Shown in pieces: positions 20,533 to 32,761 of a stretch of DNA of 64,000 nucleotides (positions within the stretch are counted from its first letter, which is position 1; each line of letters begins with the position of its first letter). The position numbers and the translations under genes are program-made. The notes under the pieces were generated by a model. The model searched no databases and was not told where the DNA came from. It saw only the letters and a program-made list of their open reading frames with translations. This DNA comes from Heterohyrax brucei (Eukaryota > Chordata > Mammalia > Hyracoidea > Procaviidae): the NCBI GenBank assembly GCA_028571685.1, contig CM053146.1, positions 25,331,431-25,395,430 of the forward strand, written 5' to 3'.

Positions 20533-20726
20533 TTTTTTCAAAAAATACTTCACTTAGTTTTTGATATTTCGAGTCTATGTTGTGCTGATATGCCACTCTC
20601 TATTCTATCATGGCTGAGAAGATACTTCACTCCTTTTGTCAGACCTCTGTAAGACTCTTTAACTAGTATCTCTGAGCCAGTCTTTGTCTTAAGTGTAGAT
20701 GCCAACCTAGACACTTTGTTCAGGGG

Positions 20727-21242
20727 TGTCATGAATTGAATTGTGTTCCATCAAAAATACATGTAGCCATGTGGCTGGGCCATGATTCCCAGTATGTTGG
20801 GACTGTCCTCCATTTTGTGGTTTTCCTATGCTGTATGTTAAAGAATTAGTGTGGGGCTGTGAATACCTTCAGAAGACCACCACCCTGCTCTACTATAAAG
20901 GGAGTTTACCTGGAGTGTGGCTTGCCACACCCTTAATCCTTTCATCCTGCAAGATGTAAAAGGAAAGGGAAGCAGGCAGAGAATTGGGGACCTCACACCA
21001 TCAAGAAAGCAGCACCAGGAGAAGAGCAAATCCTTCAGACCTGCACCAAGATGCTCCCTTGACAAAGACTGATACAATACTGGACTTACCTCCAGAGTTG
21101 ATGAAGGAGAAAGCCATCCCCTGGAGCAGGCATCCTGAATTTGGACTTGTAACCTACTGGACTGTATAAGAATAAACTTCCCATTGTTAAAGCCCTCTGC
21201 TCTGTGTTATTTCTGTTAGAACAGCCCTAGCTGACTAAAGCA
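20727..21242 (+). mobile_element. MaLR-like solo LTR, sense
   Basis: TG...CA ends, with 'atgaattgaattgtgtt' near the start, an AATAAA at about 21172-21177, and the 'atttctgttagaacagccct...actaaag' terminus typical of MaLR LTRs. It is flanked by aggg on both sides, consistent with a short target duplication. Related copies: 27245, 32868 and 49234 (inverted). Confidence 0.65.
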
Positions 21243-23827
21243 AGGGATGTTGCCTTTACATGTCCCAAAATGGTCACAGAGGGCTGATCTAAGCAGGTAG
21301 GGTGCTAGCGGTAAGTGAGTTTAAGCCTTTGTGTCATCTTCACTCTACTTCTTTTCTGCTTTGGACTCACTTCAAATCTCCAAAACTTCAGCTGTGGTGC
21401 GGAGTTCCAAAATCTCCATCTAAGCTAATTTTTATTTGTTGTTCACTAGCTTAGCTGTAGGGGGATATAGGGGAATGACAGCTTGTACGGCCTTCTTGAC
21501 TAGAATCCCACTTTATGATGAAATGCAACAGGGAGGCAATATGTAGATGATTTGAATAACCCGTATAGAGCAGACTCTCCCAAGTCTATCACAGTTCAAA
21601 TACATAGCATGTATTTAGTAAAATTTTCCTGAATTGATATAAAATTGTTTTAGCTATTTGGCTCAGAGAATCTCTCTGTAGGGAAAGATTTTCTCTTTTA
21701 GTAAGAGAGGTGTCTTGAATAATTATCAGTGTGATTTTTTTCTTAGTATTCCTGAGTACATGACCTTTGTCCTAATAGACTCACATTTTTTGTCTCCCTG
21801 GATTTATGTTTGAAGAAGAAAGATTAAGAATTTTAATATTCAGTCCATTACATTCAAATATAGAATCTCCTGCAAGATAATTATGTTTAATATAAGCCTT
21901 TCTTCAGAAAGGAATATCTAAGTTATATTTTCATTTTTTTCCCCCGTTAAGTGTATCTGTGGTCAGATGTATCAGGCTACAGTTTTACATGTGAAGTCTA
22001 AATACAATGATGAAGAAAGGGAAAAGCTAGATCCATTCTTCTTTCAAGATACTAGAGAAAGAAAAAGAAGAAAATAGGAACCTGAGTGAAAATCTAAACA
22101 TGTGTCCTGGAGCTGTAGAGCTAACTTAGATACTACGAGAGAAGCACTGAGAAACTGTATGCTGTGCTCCTGAAGGGAGCCCTGTCATAACCATCCTGTC
22201 TCGTTAGTCAGAGCCCGGCAGCATGATCAGGCAGAGGGAGTTAAAATAGTTTAAGTTTCCTGGGCCCCCTCAGTTAAAGTGTGGTATGGGTGTTAATTTT
22301 AAAATCAGTGGCCTGGTGTGAGAGATTTCTTGTGTAAAAGCAAGACAAACTCTTCTCAGAGCCTATGGGTAGATATCTAAACCATGAAACAAGGCAAAAA
22401 TTAGCCAGGAGTAAACTCAGTAGAAGCTGAGTTCAGGTGAAGTCAATCAGGAGGCACTCTCAAATCTCTTCCTGAAGCTAAGACCAAATAATGAATTAGA
22501 TCTGCTGCAGATTTCTACACCTATATTATTAAGGCATGCCACAACCAGAGACAAAAGGAACGTCATCCTGGAGATCCAAGGATTGGCACAAGCTCAAGGA
22601 ACCTAATGCCCAAAACATATGGAATCTGCTTTAGCATGTATTTGGTTGCCAGAGAAAATAGTCTAGGAAATGAGTAGGCAAGTCCCATTACAGAACACTC
22701 TCCCTTAAGGTTGTTTAATTATTGAACTGGACTAAAATCCAATCCTGATTACATATTTAGTAATTTTTTTTTCCCCCTGCTGACTGGACTGTGAAGATTT
22801 ACATATAAAATTAAAAATAGGCCATAATTGGTTTAATGAAAAATACAGAAACTGTCTTTACTCTGTATATCCTTGTAGCATTGGGTTAACATTTGTGATG
22901 CAAAGCTTTTCTTTTTCTCTGAGTAACTTTTTATACTAAAATGAGAATTTGTTCCTCAAAAGCGACAAGTATTGATAGATGAAGCTACTTTTTTCAATTT
23001 CTGAGAAGCTTTAACTCTTCCAGGAGAGGTGATATCTTATAACTAATATAAAATTTCATAAGACAGGGTTCTGCCTTTCACAGAAACTCACACTTTATAG
23101 CATAACAAATCGGGTACCTTATTTTGATTTATGCAAAATATTACAGGAAAACAAAGGGCAAATAACTCCCTATTTGGAGATGTTTTTGCAGCAGAGATCA
23201 TATTTGACCAAGGCCTTAAACAGCTATTCATGGCTGGCGAGAATAGGAAAAAGGGGAATGAGACCCCAAACAACTTATTTAAAGCATAGAACCAAACAAA
23301 AAAGAAGTAGGTATGGGGATTTTTTGAGAGTCTGTTGTGATAAAATATATGGAACATGTATTTAGAAGTGCTTCACTATAATGATGGAAATAAGGATGAG
23401 CCAAAAATACAGATATTGAATTTAATTTAATGCAATTTAATATTGAGTAGGGAGTCATTAAATATTGGAGCATTATATGAGCTATGAATATTGTAAAAGT
23501 TTCAAAAAAACTAATGGGGGCAGAGTCAATAGTGATGGTTTCTCAGAGAGGACATCAGATTCACTTGGCTCTTAAGATTATGGTTCTTATGTTCTCAGTG
23601 TATCTGTTGTACTGCATGGTACCTGTCAGTTAATGAGGAAGACAAGAGGTCCATCATGTGGACCTGCTGATCCAGACTGGTGGCTGTCTGCTAGAGTGAT
23701 CCACTCAGCTTTATGTGTGGGAAAGAACTTGTCTCTCTGACAGAACACTCCGTCTACTACATGATTTCTCCAAGTATATCCTTCAAGTTCCATTCTCATT
23801 GGTGTTTAATAGTTTATTTTTATTTTT
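21243..23827. other. No recognisable feature
   Basis: About 2.6 kb of AT-rich sequence without a convincing gene, repeat or open frame above background. Short frames at 23088-23473 overlap on both strands and look random. Confidence 0.5.
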
Positions 23828-23925
23828 ATTGTTAGCTGTCATCCAGCTGATTCTGACTCTCAGTAACCTTATGTATTATATAGTAGAACTGTCCCCCAAA
23901 TCTTCTGGGAACATAGAGTGTTACT
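23828..23925 (-). mobile_element. SINE 3' fragment, antisense
   Basis: 'ttgttagctgtcatccagctgattctgactc' region and 'agtagaactgtccccca' match the antisense 3' part of the local SINE. The head is absent. Confidence 0.6.
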
Positions 23926-24030
23926 GCTCCCTTCTCTTTGTCTTGAATTTTGTTATTAACCCCCTTTAACTAACTCTGATTAAATCTCTTTTACTGTCCT
24001 TTTATTGTTTAGTTTCAACACCTCATCTCT

Positions 24031-24867
24031 GTCTTTTTTTTTTTTTTTTTTGGTTTAGTTGATGACTATTTTTTTTTTAATTTGATATGACAGTGAAAAT
24101 GTACATTCCCATATAAATTTACGTGCCCACCTATATGCAGCTTCCACTGCTCTCCCTGCCCGGTAACAGCACACTATTCTTCTCTGCTCCATACATGTCT
24201 CATCCTCCCAACAGTCTCCTTTCCCCTCCTCTCCAACCACTCTCCTTCCTCCAGCCAGAGATCAGCAGGCTGATATCCTATAGATGTATAGAACCATAAA
24301 GTGCATACAATATATGGTCACTCTGCATTGCCAAGTCCAATCCTTTTGTGTCCAAAGAGTGTATCTTCGTTGTGATTTATGGGCAAGGGCAGCATCAGGG
24401 CCAGGGGCCTCCTTCCATCTCAACTCAATATTGCAAGAATAGGGTAGCTGGGGCAGGGGGCACGGGACCATGATCTTAGGCGAAATTGAGGCCAACTGGC
24501 ACAACTAGCGTTTTGCTAAGAGAGCTCTCTGCACCCCACATTGGTGAGTGGCGTCTGGGGTCTTAAAAGCTGCCAAGCTACCATCCGAGGGCACAACAAA
24601 TCATCCCAACTCAGCCGGAACGGATGCTCACCAAGGACCAAAATGACATGGGGTAAAGACAACCCATAAGATTAGAGAGACCCACATGAGTGGGTGCCTA
24701 CACCGACTTGGGACTGGAAGAACCAGATGGTGCCTTCGATGGAGCTCACTAAGTTGAGCCTCACTGGCAACACAAGAATAAAAAGGGGTGCATCCTGAGA
24801 TCTCCACTAAAAGACCTCAATTGATGGTCCACAGGTTTTGGGGTTACCCTGGGAGCATGGCCCCTAG
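24031..24867 (-). mobile_element. Truncated L1 with 5' inversion (twin-primed), antisense
   Basis: 24050-24405 is the antisense L1 3' UTR end. At about 24409 the orientation flips: 24409-24860 runs in the sense direction and matches 31945-32410 of the sense L1. The two parts meet at a shared ggcccctggccc-type sequence. The whole is bounded by cacctcatctct (24019-24030) and cacctcatttct (24868-24879), a 12-bp duplication with one mismatch. Confidence 0.85.
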
Positions 24868-25069
24868 CACCTCATTTCTTGATATTCTCCTCCCTCAAGC
24901 CTCTCTTTTGTTCAGTTAGTTGATTTGAAGAACCCTCCTTTAAGCAGATTCAGTATTAAAACTTTCAGTTCCACTTTATTGGACTGTAAGTAAGAAATTC
25001 TCCCACTTTTCTTAGCATCCTCAGTATAGGGTGAGAAGCATGTCACTCAAAGCAAGGAAAGTTTTTGTT

Positions 25070-25195
25070 CACTGCTACCCACTCAACTGATTCATACCAA
25101 CTTTATGTGTAGCAAAAAAAAAAACGCTGCCCAATTCTGTGCCCCACTTCATGATCAATGGTGTGTTTGAGTCATTTTTTGTGACTATTGTTGTA
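25070..25195 (-). mobile_element. RTE 3'-end fragment, antisense
   Basis: Pattern 'cactcaactgattcataccaact...acgctgcccaattctgtgcc...gtgtttgagtc' matches the antisense 3' end seen at 55265-55390 and 57070-57150. Confidence 0.6.
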
Positions 25196-25799
25196 CCAAA
25201 AAAAAAAAAAAAAAGTTGAAAATTAAAGCACAACAAGTATTGCAAAAGCATCCCTGGTCCACATGAGATGTGCAAGATCTCTGCTTCTAAGTGCTCTGGA
25301 TAAGAGGCAAATAACTCACCCAAACTTTCAGACGAAGGGAAGAGACTAGTACCTAGTTGTCAGAATTAGGACTGGTACTGAAAAGCAAAATCAGAATCGT
25401 TTTTACAACAATAGTGACTTGAAGTATATTCTAGTGGATTGCTCTGGAATTTCTGAATCTTCATCTGCTAAGATCACTATTATTCTAATTGTTTATGTTT
25501 ATTTCTAGCTCCATTGTGGTGTTCCCATTTACTTATTATCATAGTGACGTTTGTACTTGGATGTCTAAGAGGTATCCCAAAAGCATTTTAAAAACTAGAT
25601 CCATGATTCCTCTTTTCTCACCTCTGATTGTATTGTTCTACAGTTTTCCCTGTCTCAATAAATGGTATTACCAATAATTCATTTTTGCAGACCCATAGTC
25701 AGGCAAAGTTCTTTAATATTTTGAGAATTTTAACTAATGATACCAAGTCTTCCTAGAAAACTTTTCCCCAAACTATTGGCATGGCTTAGTCTTTGATAA
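25196..25799. other. No recognisable feature
   Basis: AT-rich sequence beginning with a 15-A run (25199-25214). The plus-strand 62-codon frame at 25489-25677 shows no motif. Confidence 0.45.
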
Positions 25800-26095
25800 C
25801 ACCCAGTCATTTAAGTGTCATTTTCCCAGAAATCTCCTGTCTGTGGCAACTTAATATAAAATTATATTCCTTTTTTTTCAGTTTTATTATTTTTCGTCAC
25901 ACTTCTCTCTGTGAAATTTCATCACTCACTATTATTATTTTACTTGTGAGTTTCTTCTCTCTCCTGTTAGTACATAAATAAGCTTTCTGAGGGCAGGAAT
26001 TTTGTTTGTATTGATCACTGTTGTATTCTCAGCACTTGGTATATTGCACATCTCCGTAAGTATTGTGTGAATGAACGTGTGAATGAATGAATAGC
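25800..26095 (+). mobile_element. L2 LINE 3' end, sense
   Basis: Contains the L2 3' hallmark: 'gagggcaggaattttgtttg', 'tcactgttgtattctcagca' and the 'gtgtgaatgaatga' tail. Diverged, as expected of an ancient element. Confidence 0.7.
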
Positions 26096-26799
26096 GTAGT
26101 GCAACTTTGGTGTTTGAAAGAGCTTAAAGAATGATGATTATATGTCATGCCATCATCCCATAAAAACTACAATTTAAGATGTTTCTTCCTGTATTTCTAA
26201 GTTGCTTTTTGCTAAAATATCCTTTAAACCATATCATTTCCACATATTTTTGATGATACTTTAGCAAAGCATTCAAACAGTCAAGATGATACCATTCTGA
26301 GGATGACATGCTTTTAATTTTTCTCCCTTTATAATTAAACTTAGTAGATGCATTACACATGCTGTTAATACGTGAAGTACTAAGAAATGTACTAGCTTAA
26401 ATATTCTTATTCCTCTTAAGTTCTCCAGTTAAGGAAAGCCTCCAGTACCAGCTGTAGAGTCAGCAATGTCATTTCCAATTATTGAAGGATATGATGGTCA
26501 CAGAATATTTGTATTTTAAAAATCTATGATGAGATAATCCAGGCTGTGATGATAACGACCATTAATATAAAGTAAGAGACCACCAGGTACTCTATGCATC
26601 CTTATGGAGATGCACATCTTCATTTCTGAAGATTGTTGTCAAAACAATCAAACTTGAAGCAGGTCAAGCCTCTCGCTGAAGTTATCAGTGTACAGGAAAA
26701 ACAGAATAAGAAGAAATGTATTGAGCAACTCTTGTATGGGTGCATTCAGTAAAATCTATGCTCTGGAAAATTCTAGGGGACAACGAGTGCATAAAATGA
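26096..26799. other. No recognisable feature
   Basis: No motif or frame above background. The minus-strand 71-codon frame at 26145-26360 has no recognisable domain. Confidence 0.45.
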
Positions 26800-26957
26800 A
26801 ACCCGCTGTCGTCAAGTCAGGTCTGACTCAGCAACACTAAAGGTCAGAATAGAACTGCTCCACAGAATTTCCAACGAGCACCTGACGGAATCAAACTGCC
26901 GATCTTTCAGTTAGAAGATGCAGCGCTTGATCCACTATGCCACCAGGGTTTCCAAAC
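26800..26957 (-). mobile_element. Afrotherian SINE, antisense
   Basis: Begins with the RTE-like 3' end in reverse (ctgtcgtcaagtcaggtctg) and ends with the tRNA head in reverse (ccactatgccaccagggttt). Confidence 0.85.
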
Positions 26958-27193
26958 AGTGCAGTAAATTGCAAGAAAAAAATAAATAAATAAAAATAAA
27001 AATAAAAGAAATGTAACAGACCTTGGCTGGCAACAGACATGTTAAGCAAATGTTATTTTTATATCTTGTTTGGATTCTGACTCAAACAAAGTAACAGTAA
27101 GAAACAAAATAAAACAAAAATACAATTATGAGTCAATCTTGAAAAATACCTTATTTTGAAAGACATTGTTTTCTAAAGTATAATAAAGTCCCT

Positions 27194-27245
27194 TAGGGTC
27201 GCCATGTGTCAGCTCCGACTCGACGGCACTTGGTTGGCTTGGCTT
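27194..27245 (+). repeat. Short SINE/RTE tail unit (TTGGC-tailed)
   Basis: Starts TAGGGTCGCCATG, contains CTCCGACTCGACGGCACTTGG and ends in TTGGCTTGGC. It shares its 5' boundary with the units at 58669 and 60759. It directly abuts the MaLR-like LTR that begins at 27245; no duplication is evident. Confidence 0.75.
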
Positions 27246-27668
27246 GTATGGATTGAATTGTGTAGCTCTAAAAGTTACTTTGTAGTATTAACCGTCATAC
27301 ATATAAATAAAACCCTGTTTGGAAATAACAGTCTCCTTCTGTTGTATTAACGAGGTCATACCAGAGTTGGATGGATTTTAAACTGAATTACTGAATAGTG
27401 TCTTCTAAAAAGAGCAGAATAGACACAAACTCACAGAGGGAATTACAGATGATGGAGACAGGCGATGAAAATAGATGTATCTACAAGCCCAGGAACACAA
27501 AAAGATTGTTGTCACCTACTAGGAGTTGAAGGAGAAAAAAGCAACCTTCTCCTAGGGCCAGTGCTCTGAATTTCAATGACCAGGCTTGACTATGAGAAAA
27601 TAAATGCCTATTCTTTAAAGTCATCACTTGTGATATTTTTGTTACGACAACACTAGGTAACTAAAATA
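27245..27668 (+). mobile_element. MaLR-like solo LTR, sense, diverged
   Basis: Start 'tgtatggattgaattgtgta', AATAAA near 27600 and terminus 'gatatttttgttacgacaac...aactaaaata'. About 420 bp, shorter than the copy at 20727 and a different subfamily. Confidence 0.55.
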
Positions 27669-28732
27669 CCACTTAAGGCCATTCAACTTGAGAATGTCCT
27701 GTTACTGACTTAACCACTGATGTTCTCATGATATTCCTATAGATACACTTATATACATATACCTTTCCATATACATGTGTTACATACACGTATATGTGTA
27801 TTTTTTGGTTGTTACTGCCAACTTGTATATGTTATAGCATTTACCAGTAATATCCCTTATTCTTATGTATTATTGTCATCCTTTACCTTTGTTAAGTTGG
27901 GCTAACTTCACCACCATTCGATGTTACCAAAACCAAAAAGTGTCTACTGTCTGAAGAGTAATTCTCTTTCCCTACTCTTCCCATCCCTTGTTAACACCAT
28001 ACGACGTTGCAGATCACTGACTATGAAGGCATATTACTAAAGACTAGAAGAATTTCAAAGGAGTTATAATTTCTTAGCAGTTTGATAGTGACATTTATAA
28101 CAATATTAACTCTGTTATCATTCCTAAGAAAACATTCTTGTATATCATTTGGAGCTTAATAGGCAATTCATTTACATAATCACTATCACCTACATTATTT
28201 ATAACCTACCACTCAGGGCTACATGTGTTTGCTTTGGCTTTCTTGATGTACTGAATGAAACAATATATATGACCCTAAATTTCTAGCTATCACTAGAAAT
28301 TATTAGAATATACTTCACCGTTCCTGAAACTAAAGTTTTAGGTCAATGGATAAAGTGGGAATACAGTAGGTATTCAAACACTTTAGCTAGACTTATCATT
28401 TCTGTAATCCATAGAAGGAACTATGAAACATTAGATGAATGTCAATCACAGAAACAACTCAATATTAATGTTTAATTTTCAGCTTTTCCTCTACTTCCAA
28501 AGCTTTTGTCATTAGTAGAAAAATAATTTGTATTACAGTTGCCTGTTTTGTTCCTTCTCTTTGTGCTGTACTCAGATGTTACTACTTATTAGGGAAGAGA
28601 CACAGTACTTAGTGATAACAAAGAATAGGTGAGAAATCGGGGTCTAAAGTCAAAATAGCCCGTCTCTGGGTGGTCAAGAGTTAGCTGTATTTGTATAGCA
28701 ATAGAGCAGCCTTTTTTATTTGATTTGTTATA
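27669..28732. other. No recognisable feature
   Basis: AT-rich; a TA/TG-rich stretch lies at 27735-27810. Nothing else supportable. Confidence 0.45.
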
Positions 28733-28734
28733 TA

Positions 28735-29999
28735 CGAGGCCTGAGAAGTTCACCAACTCATCCTAGAAAAAGCAGTACATATCTCATTGCTGAATATCGC
28801 TATGGTCACTTTTGAAGTACTCCCCTTGGGAAGCTATGCACCTATGCCAGTGTCTACCCTTCAAAGCAAGTTCAGAATTCTTTTTCTAGAATGGTCATCA
28901 GAGCTGACACTGTATTACCTTTGGTGTCCTCAGTGTCATTAAAACTTCTTCCTTCAATATTTCCTTTATCTTTGGTTAAAGAAGAAAGTTACTGGGGGCC
29001 AGATCCGGTGAGTAGGGAGGGTGTTCCAACACAGTTAGTTGTTTGCTGTCTAAAAACTTTCTCACAGACAGTGCTGTGTGAACTGGTGCGTTGCTGTGAT
29101 GCAAGACCCATAAGTTGTTGGTGAAAAGTTAGGTCACTTCTTCTAAACTTTTTCATACAGCCTTTTCAGCACTTCCAAATAGTACACTTAGTTAACTTTC
29201 CAGTTGTCAAAAATACATAATTAATAATCCCTCTGATATAAAAAAGTTAGCAGCAGTATTTTGATTCTTTATTTGGACTGATGGAAATACACTGACTTTC
29301 GTTGTGTACTTTGACGCTTTATTTCAGGGTCTTATTGGTAAACCCATGTTTCATCACCAGTGATAACACAGCCTAAAATATCATCTTGCCTCTCCAAAAT
29401 GTCTTAGCAAACTTCAACTCTCTTTTGCTTTTGTTCATCAGTGAGCTCCTTTGGGACCATTTTTGCACATACCTTCCACATGCCAAGATTTTCAATTTTC
29501 TCTATTGATGTTTACTTGGTCTGATATGTTCTCACAGTCAGTCGATGATTTCGGTGCACAATTTGATAAATATTTGCAACGTTTTCAGTTGCAATCAGTT
29601 CTGCTTGTTACTGGCTTCCTTGGCGTCTCTTCTTCAGTGACACTTTCTTTTCCTTCAGAAAAATGGTGAATCCATTTGTACACTGCCATTTTCTTCATGG
29701 CATTATCCCCATAAGTTCAGCTTAACATGTCCCTGATTTTACTTCCATTCTTGCCAAGTTTAACAAGAAATTGAATGCTTGTTCATTGCTGTAATTTAAG
29801 CTCTGACATTCTTGTGACAGAATGCAAGAACATGCGACAACAATAACGAAATCTTCTTAGCAAGACACCACCACACGTTTACACAAACACAGCTGTGAGA
29901 CACTGATATAACAATGTTATAAAACTTCAGTTGTTTGTACAGTGCTGCCAACATAAGCACGTGTTGTTATGTTCACATACTTAATTGCTAGACCTCACA
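28735..29999 (-). mobile_element. Mariner DNA transposon, near full length, antisense, inactive
   Basis: About 1265 bp bounded by TA dinucleotides (28733-28734 and 30000-30001). Terminal inverted repeats: cgaggcctgagaagttcacc on the left and, read on the minus strand, tgtgaggtctagcaattaag on the right. The minus strand holds a decayed transposase: an N-terminal HTH part (29600-29820), ITGDETW-type first catalytic Asp, then HHSNAPVHT where the second catalytic Asp is replaced by Ser, and YSPDLAP carrying the third. Numerous stops and frameshifts. The family relatives are at 33886 and 63477. Confidence 0.85.
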
Positions 30000-30055
30000 T
30001 AATATTTTTACTGAAGATAATTTAAAAAAATGCAGTAATATATTGATAGGGAACT

Positions 30056-30671
30056 ATAAAAAATTCATGCTACATTTGAAAGAGGAGGTGGAACAAGGGA
30101 TATCATTGCTGATGTTTAGGTAGATCTTGGCTAAAAGCAGAGAATACCAGAAAGATATTTACCATTGTTTTCTTGACTATTCATTCAAGGAATTCTAGAA
30201 GACTTGACTGTGCTCTTGAGGAACCTATATATATATAGACCAATAGATAGTCATTCAAACAGAACAAGGGGGTACTGTGTGGTTTAAAGTCAGGAAAATT
30301 GTGTGTCAGGGTTGTATCCTTTCACCTTTCTTGTACAATCTGTGTGCTGAGAAAATAATCAAAGAAGCTGAAGTATATGTAGAAGAATGTGGCATCAGGA
30401 TTGGAGGAAGACTCACTAAAAATCTGCAATAGGCAGATAGCATAACCTTGCTTGCCGAAATTGAAGAGGACTTGAAGCACTTACTGATGAAAATTAAAGA
30501 CTGAAGTCTTCATCTGAATTGCACCTTGGCATAAGCGAAACAAAAATCCTCACTACTCAACCGTTAAGCAACATCATGTTTGACAGAAAAAACATTGAAA
30601 TTGTCAAGGATTTCATTTTGCTTGGACCCAATCAGTGCCCTGGAAGCAGAATTCAAGAAACCAAACAATGC
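30056..30671 (+). mobile_element. BovB-like RTE LINE, RT segment, sense (part 1)
   Basis: Starts within the RT domain (FKRGRGTRDIIAD-like at about 30075) and runs through CQGCILSPFLFNLCAEK (about 30305). The catalytic YADD box is destroyed (reads stop-ADS near 30431). It breaks at aagaaaccaaa (about 30655) and resumes at 32762 after foreign sequence. Confidence 0.75.
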
Positions 30672-31240
30672 CCCAAAGACTAATAGATTACAGTGACAAC
30701 AGCCTCCACCAGACTGAGCCCAGAAGACATAGATGGTGCCTAGCTGCTACCACCAATTGTTCTGACAGGAATCACAATGAAAGGTCCTCAGCAGAGCTGG
30801 AGTAAACTGTAGAACAAAATTCAAAGTCACATACGAAAAAGACTAGACTTAGGAGAGATGGGAGAAACTTAAAGAATATGACCACTAGACACCTTTTAAA
30901 CTCACTACTAAAGCCCCTACCAAATTAAACCATTCAGTCAAAGATCAGGCAGGCCTATATATCAAACAATAATACACATGAGGAAAATGATTCATAGTTA
31001 AGTCATGTGTAGGAGATTAAATGGACACACCATCCCCAAATCAAAGACTAGAAGGCAGGAAGGGACAGGAAAACGGGATGAAAGGAAACAAGGAAACTAG
31101 AATGTAGAAGGGGAGAGTGTGGATGCACCACAGCATTGGCAAACTGTGTCACAAAACAATGTGTATATTAATTGTTTAATCAGAAACAAACTTTCTCTAT
31201 AAACATTCACTGAAAGTACAGTAAAAAAAAGTGTTAAAGA
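30672..31240 (+). mobile_element. Unclassified A-tailed retroposon inserted in the RTE
   Basis: Sense sequence with 'cagaagacatagatggtgcc' near 30720 and a 3' end 'cactgaaagtacagtaaaaa' at 31205-31228 followed by an A-rich tail. No protein is readable. It interrupts the RTE: the sequence aagaaaccaaa flanks the block at about 30655 and 32765. It may be an L1 3'-end variant or a non-autonomous element; I cannot decide. Confidence 0.45.
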
Positions 31241-31245
31241 ACAAG

Positions 31246-32751
31246 AAATCTTTTTTTGCTATTGTGGACTGTGCTGTGATGAACATTCGTGTGCATGTAT
31301 CAGTTGGTGTGAATGGCCTTGATTCTGTAAGATATATTCCAAGCAGTGGAATTACTGGGTCAAATGGTATATCTATATCCATTATTTTACAGTAGTGCAA
31401 GATTGCTAACGAAAGAGGCTGCACCATTTTGCAATCCCACCAACAGTGTAGGATGGTTCCAGTCTCTCAACAGCTTCTCCAGCATTTAGCATTTTGCGTT
31501 TTTTGGATCATGGTCTGGATCTCCTCTTTAGAGAAGAGTCTGTCCATCTCCTTTGCTAATCAACCCAGATGCCCAACAACAGAAGAATGGATACATAAAC
31601 TATGGTATATATACTCAAAGAAACACTATGCAATGATGAAGAACAAAGAGGATAACAAGAAACATCTATTAACCTGATTTCAACTGGAGGACATTACGTT
31701 GAGCGAAAGTAGTCAGCAACAGAAGGACAAATATTGTATGAGACCCCTACAATAAGAACTTAAAAGCAGACTCACACATTACAGAAAAGACTCTTTGATG
31801 GCTACAAGGGTAGGGCGGGCAGGAAGGGGAGGGGGAAAGGTTTAGATTAGATAGTTGTTAGAAATTTGGTTGGATGAAATCGGTGACAGCACACATTAGT
31901 AAGAAGATCATTATTAACGGGACTTCAACATAACTTGTGTACTCCTCCCATCTTAACCCAGTATTGCAAGGACAGAGTAGCTGGACCAGTGGGCCAGGGA
32001 CCTTGCTCTCAGGGGAAATTGAGGCCAACTGGCACAACTAGCGTTTTGCTAATGACGTCTCTCCACACCCCACATTGGTTAGTGGCTTCTGGGGTCTTAA
32101 AAGCTGCCAAGCTGCCATCTGAGCAAACGGTCCCAACTTAGCAGAAATGGATGATCACCAAGGTCCGTAACAACATGGTGGAAAGAGGATCCAGAAGACA
32201 GAGACCCACGTGAGTGGATGTCTACATTGACTTGTGACCGGAAAAACCAGATGGTACCCAGCTACCACCAGTGATAGCCACGATGGAGCTCACAAAGTTG
32301 AGTCTCACTAGCAACACAAGTATAAATAGGGGTGCACCCTGAGATCTCCACTAAAAGACCACAAGTGATGGTCCAGGGGCCTCTGGGTTCTCCTGGGAAG
32401 AAGGCCCCTGGCCCTAATGATGCCCCTGTCTGTAAATCATAAGGAAGGTCAACTTTTCAGACAGCAATGGATTGGACTTGGTGATGCAGAGTGACCATAT
32501 TGTGTGGGCACTTTATGGTTCTAGGCATCTATAGGAGGTTGTCCTGTTGACCTCATACTGGAGGAAGGGGAATGGATGGAGAGAAGAAGGTAGGAGACTG
32601 TTAAGAAAATAAGACATGTATGGAGCAGAGAGGAAGAGTGTGCTGTCACTGTGCAGGGAGAGCAGTGGAAGCTGCATGTAGGTCAGCATGCAAATTTATA
32701 TGGGAATGTACATTTTCATTCAATCGTAATAAAAAAAAGAAAAACAAAAAT
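31246..32751 (+). mobile_element. L1 3' end with 5' inversion (twin-primed), sense
   Basis: 31247-31555 is inverted (its minus strand reads IPFDPVIPLLGIY, ORF2 C-terminus) and 31556-32735 is sense, starting with codons PRCPTTEEWIHKLWYIYSK that follow almost directly in L1. Only a few bases are lost at the switch. The 3' UTR and an A-rich tail end the copy. Flanks aagaacaagaaatct and agaaaaacaaaaatct are a plausible imperfect duplication. Confidence 0.8.
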
Positions 32752-32761
32752 CTCAACAAAA

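Noticed and set aside
28891-29124. 77-codon plus-strand frame
   Set aside because: Antisense to the mariner transposase remnant.
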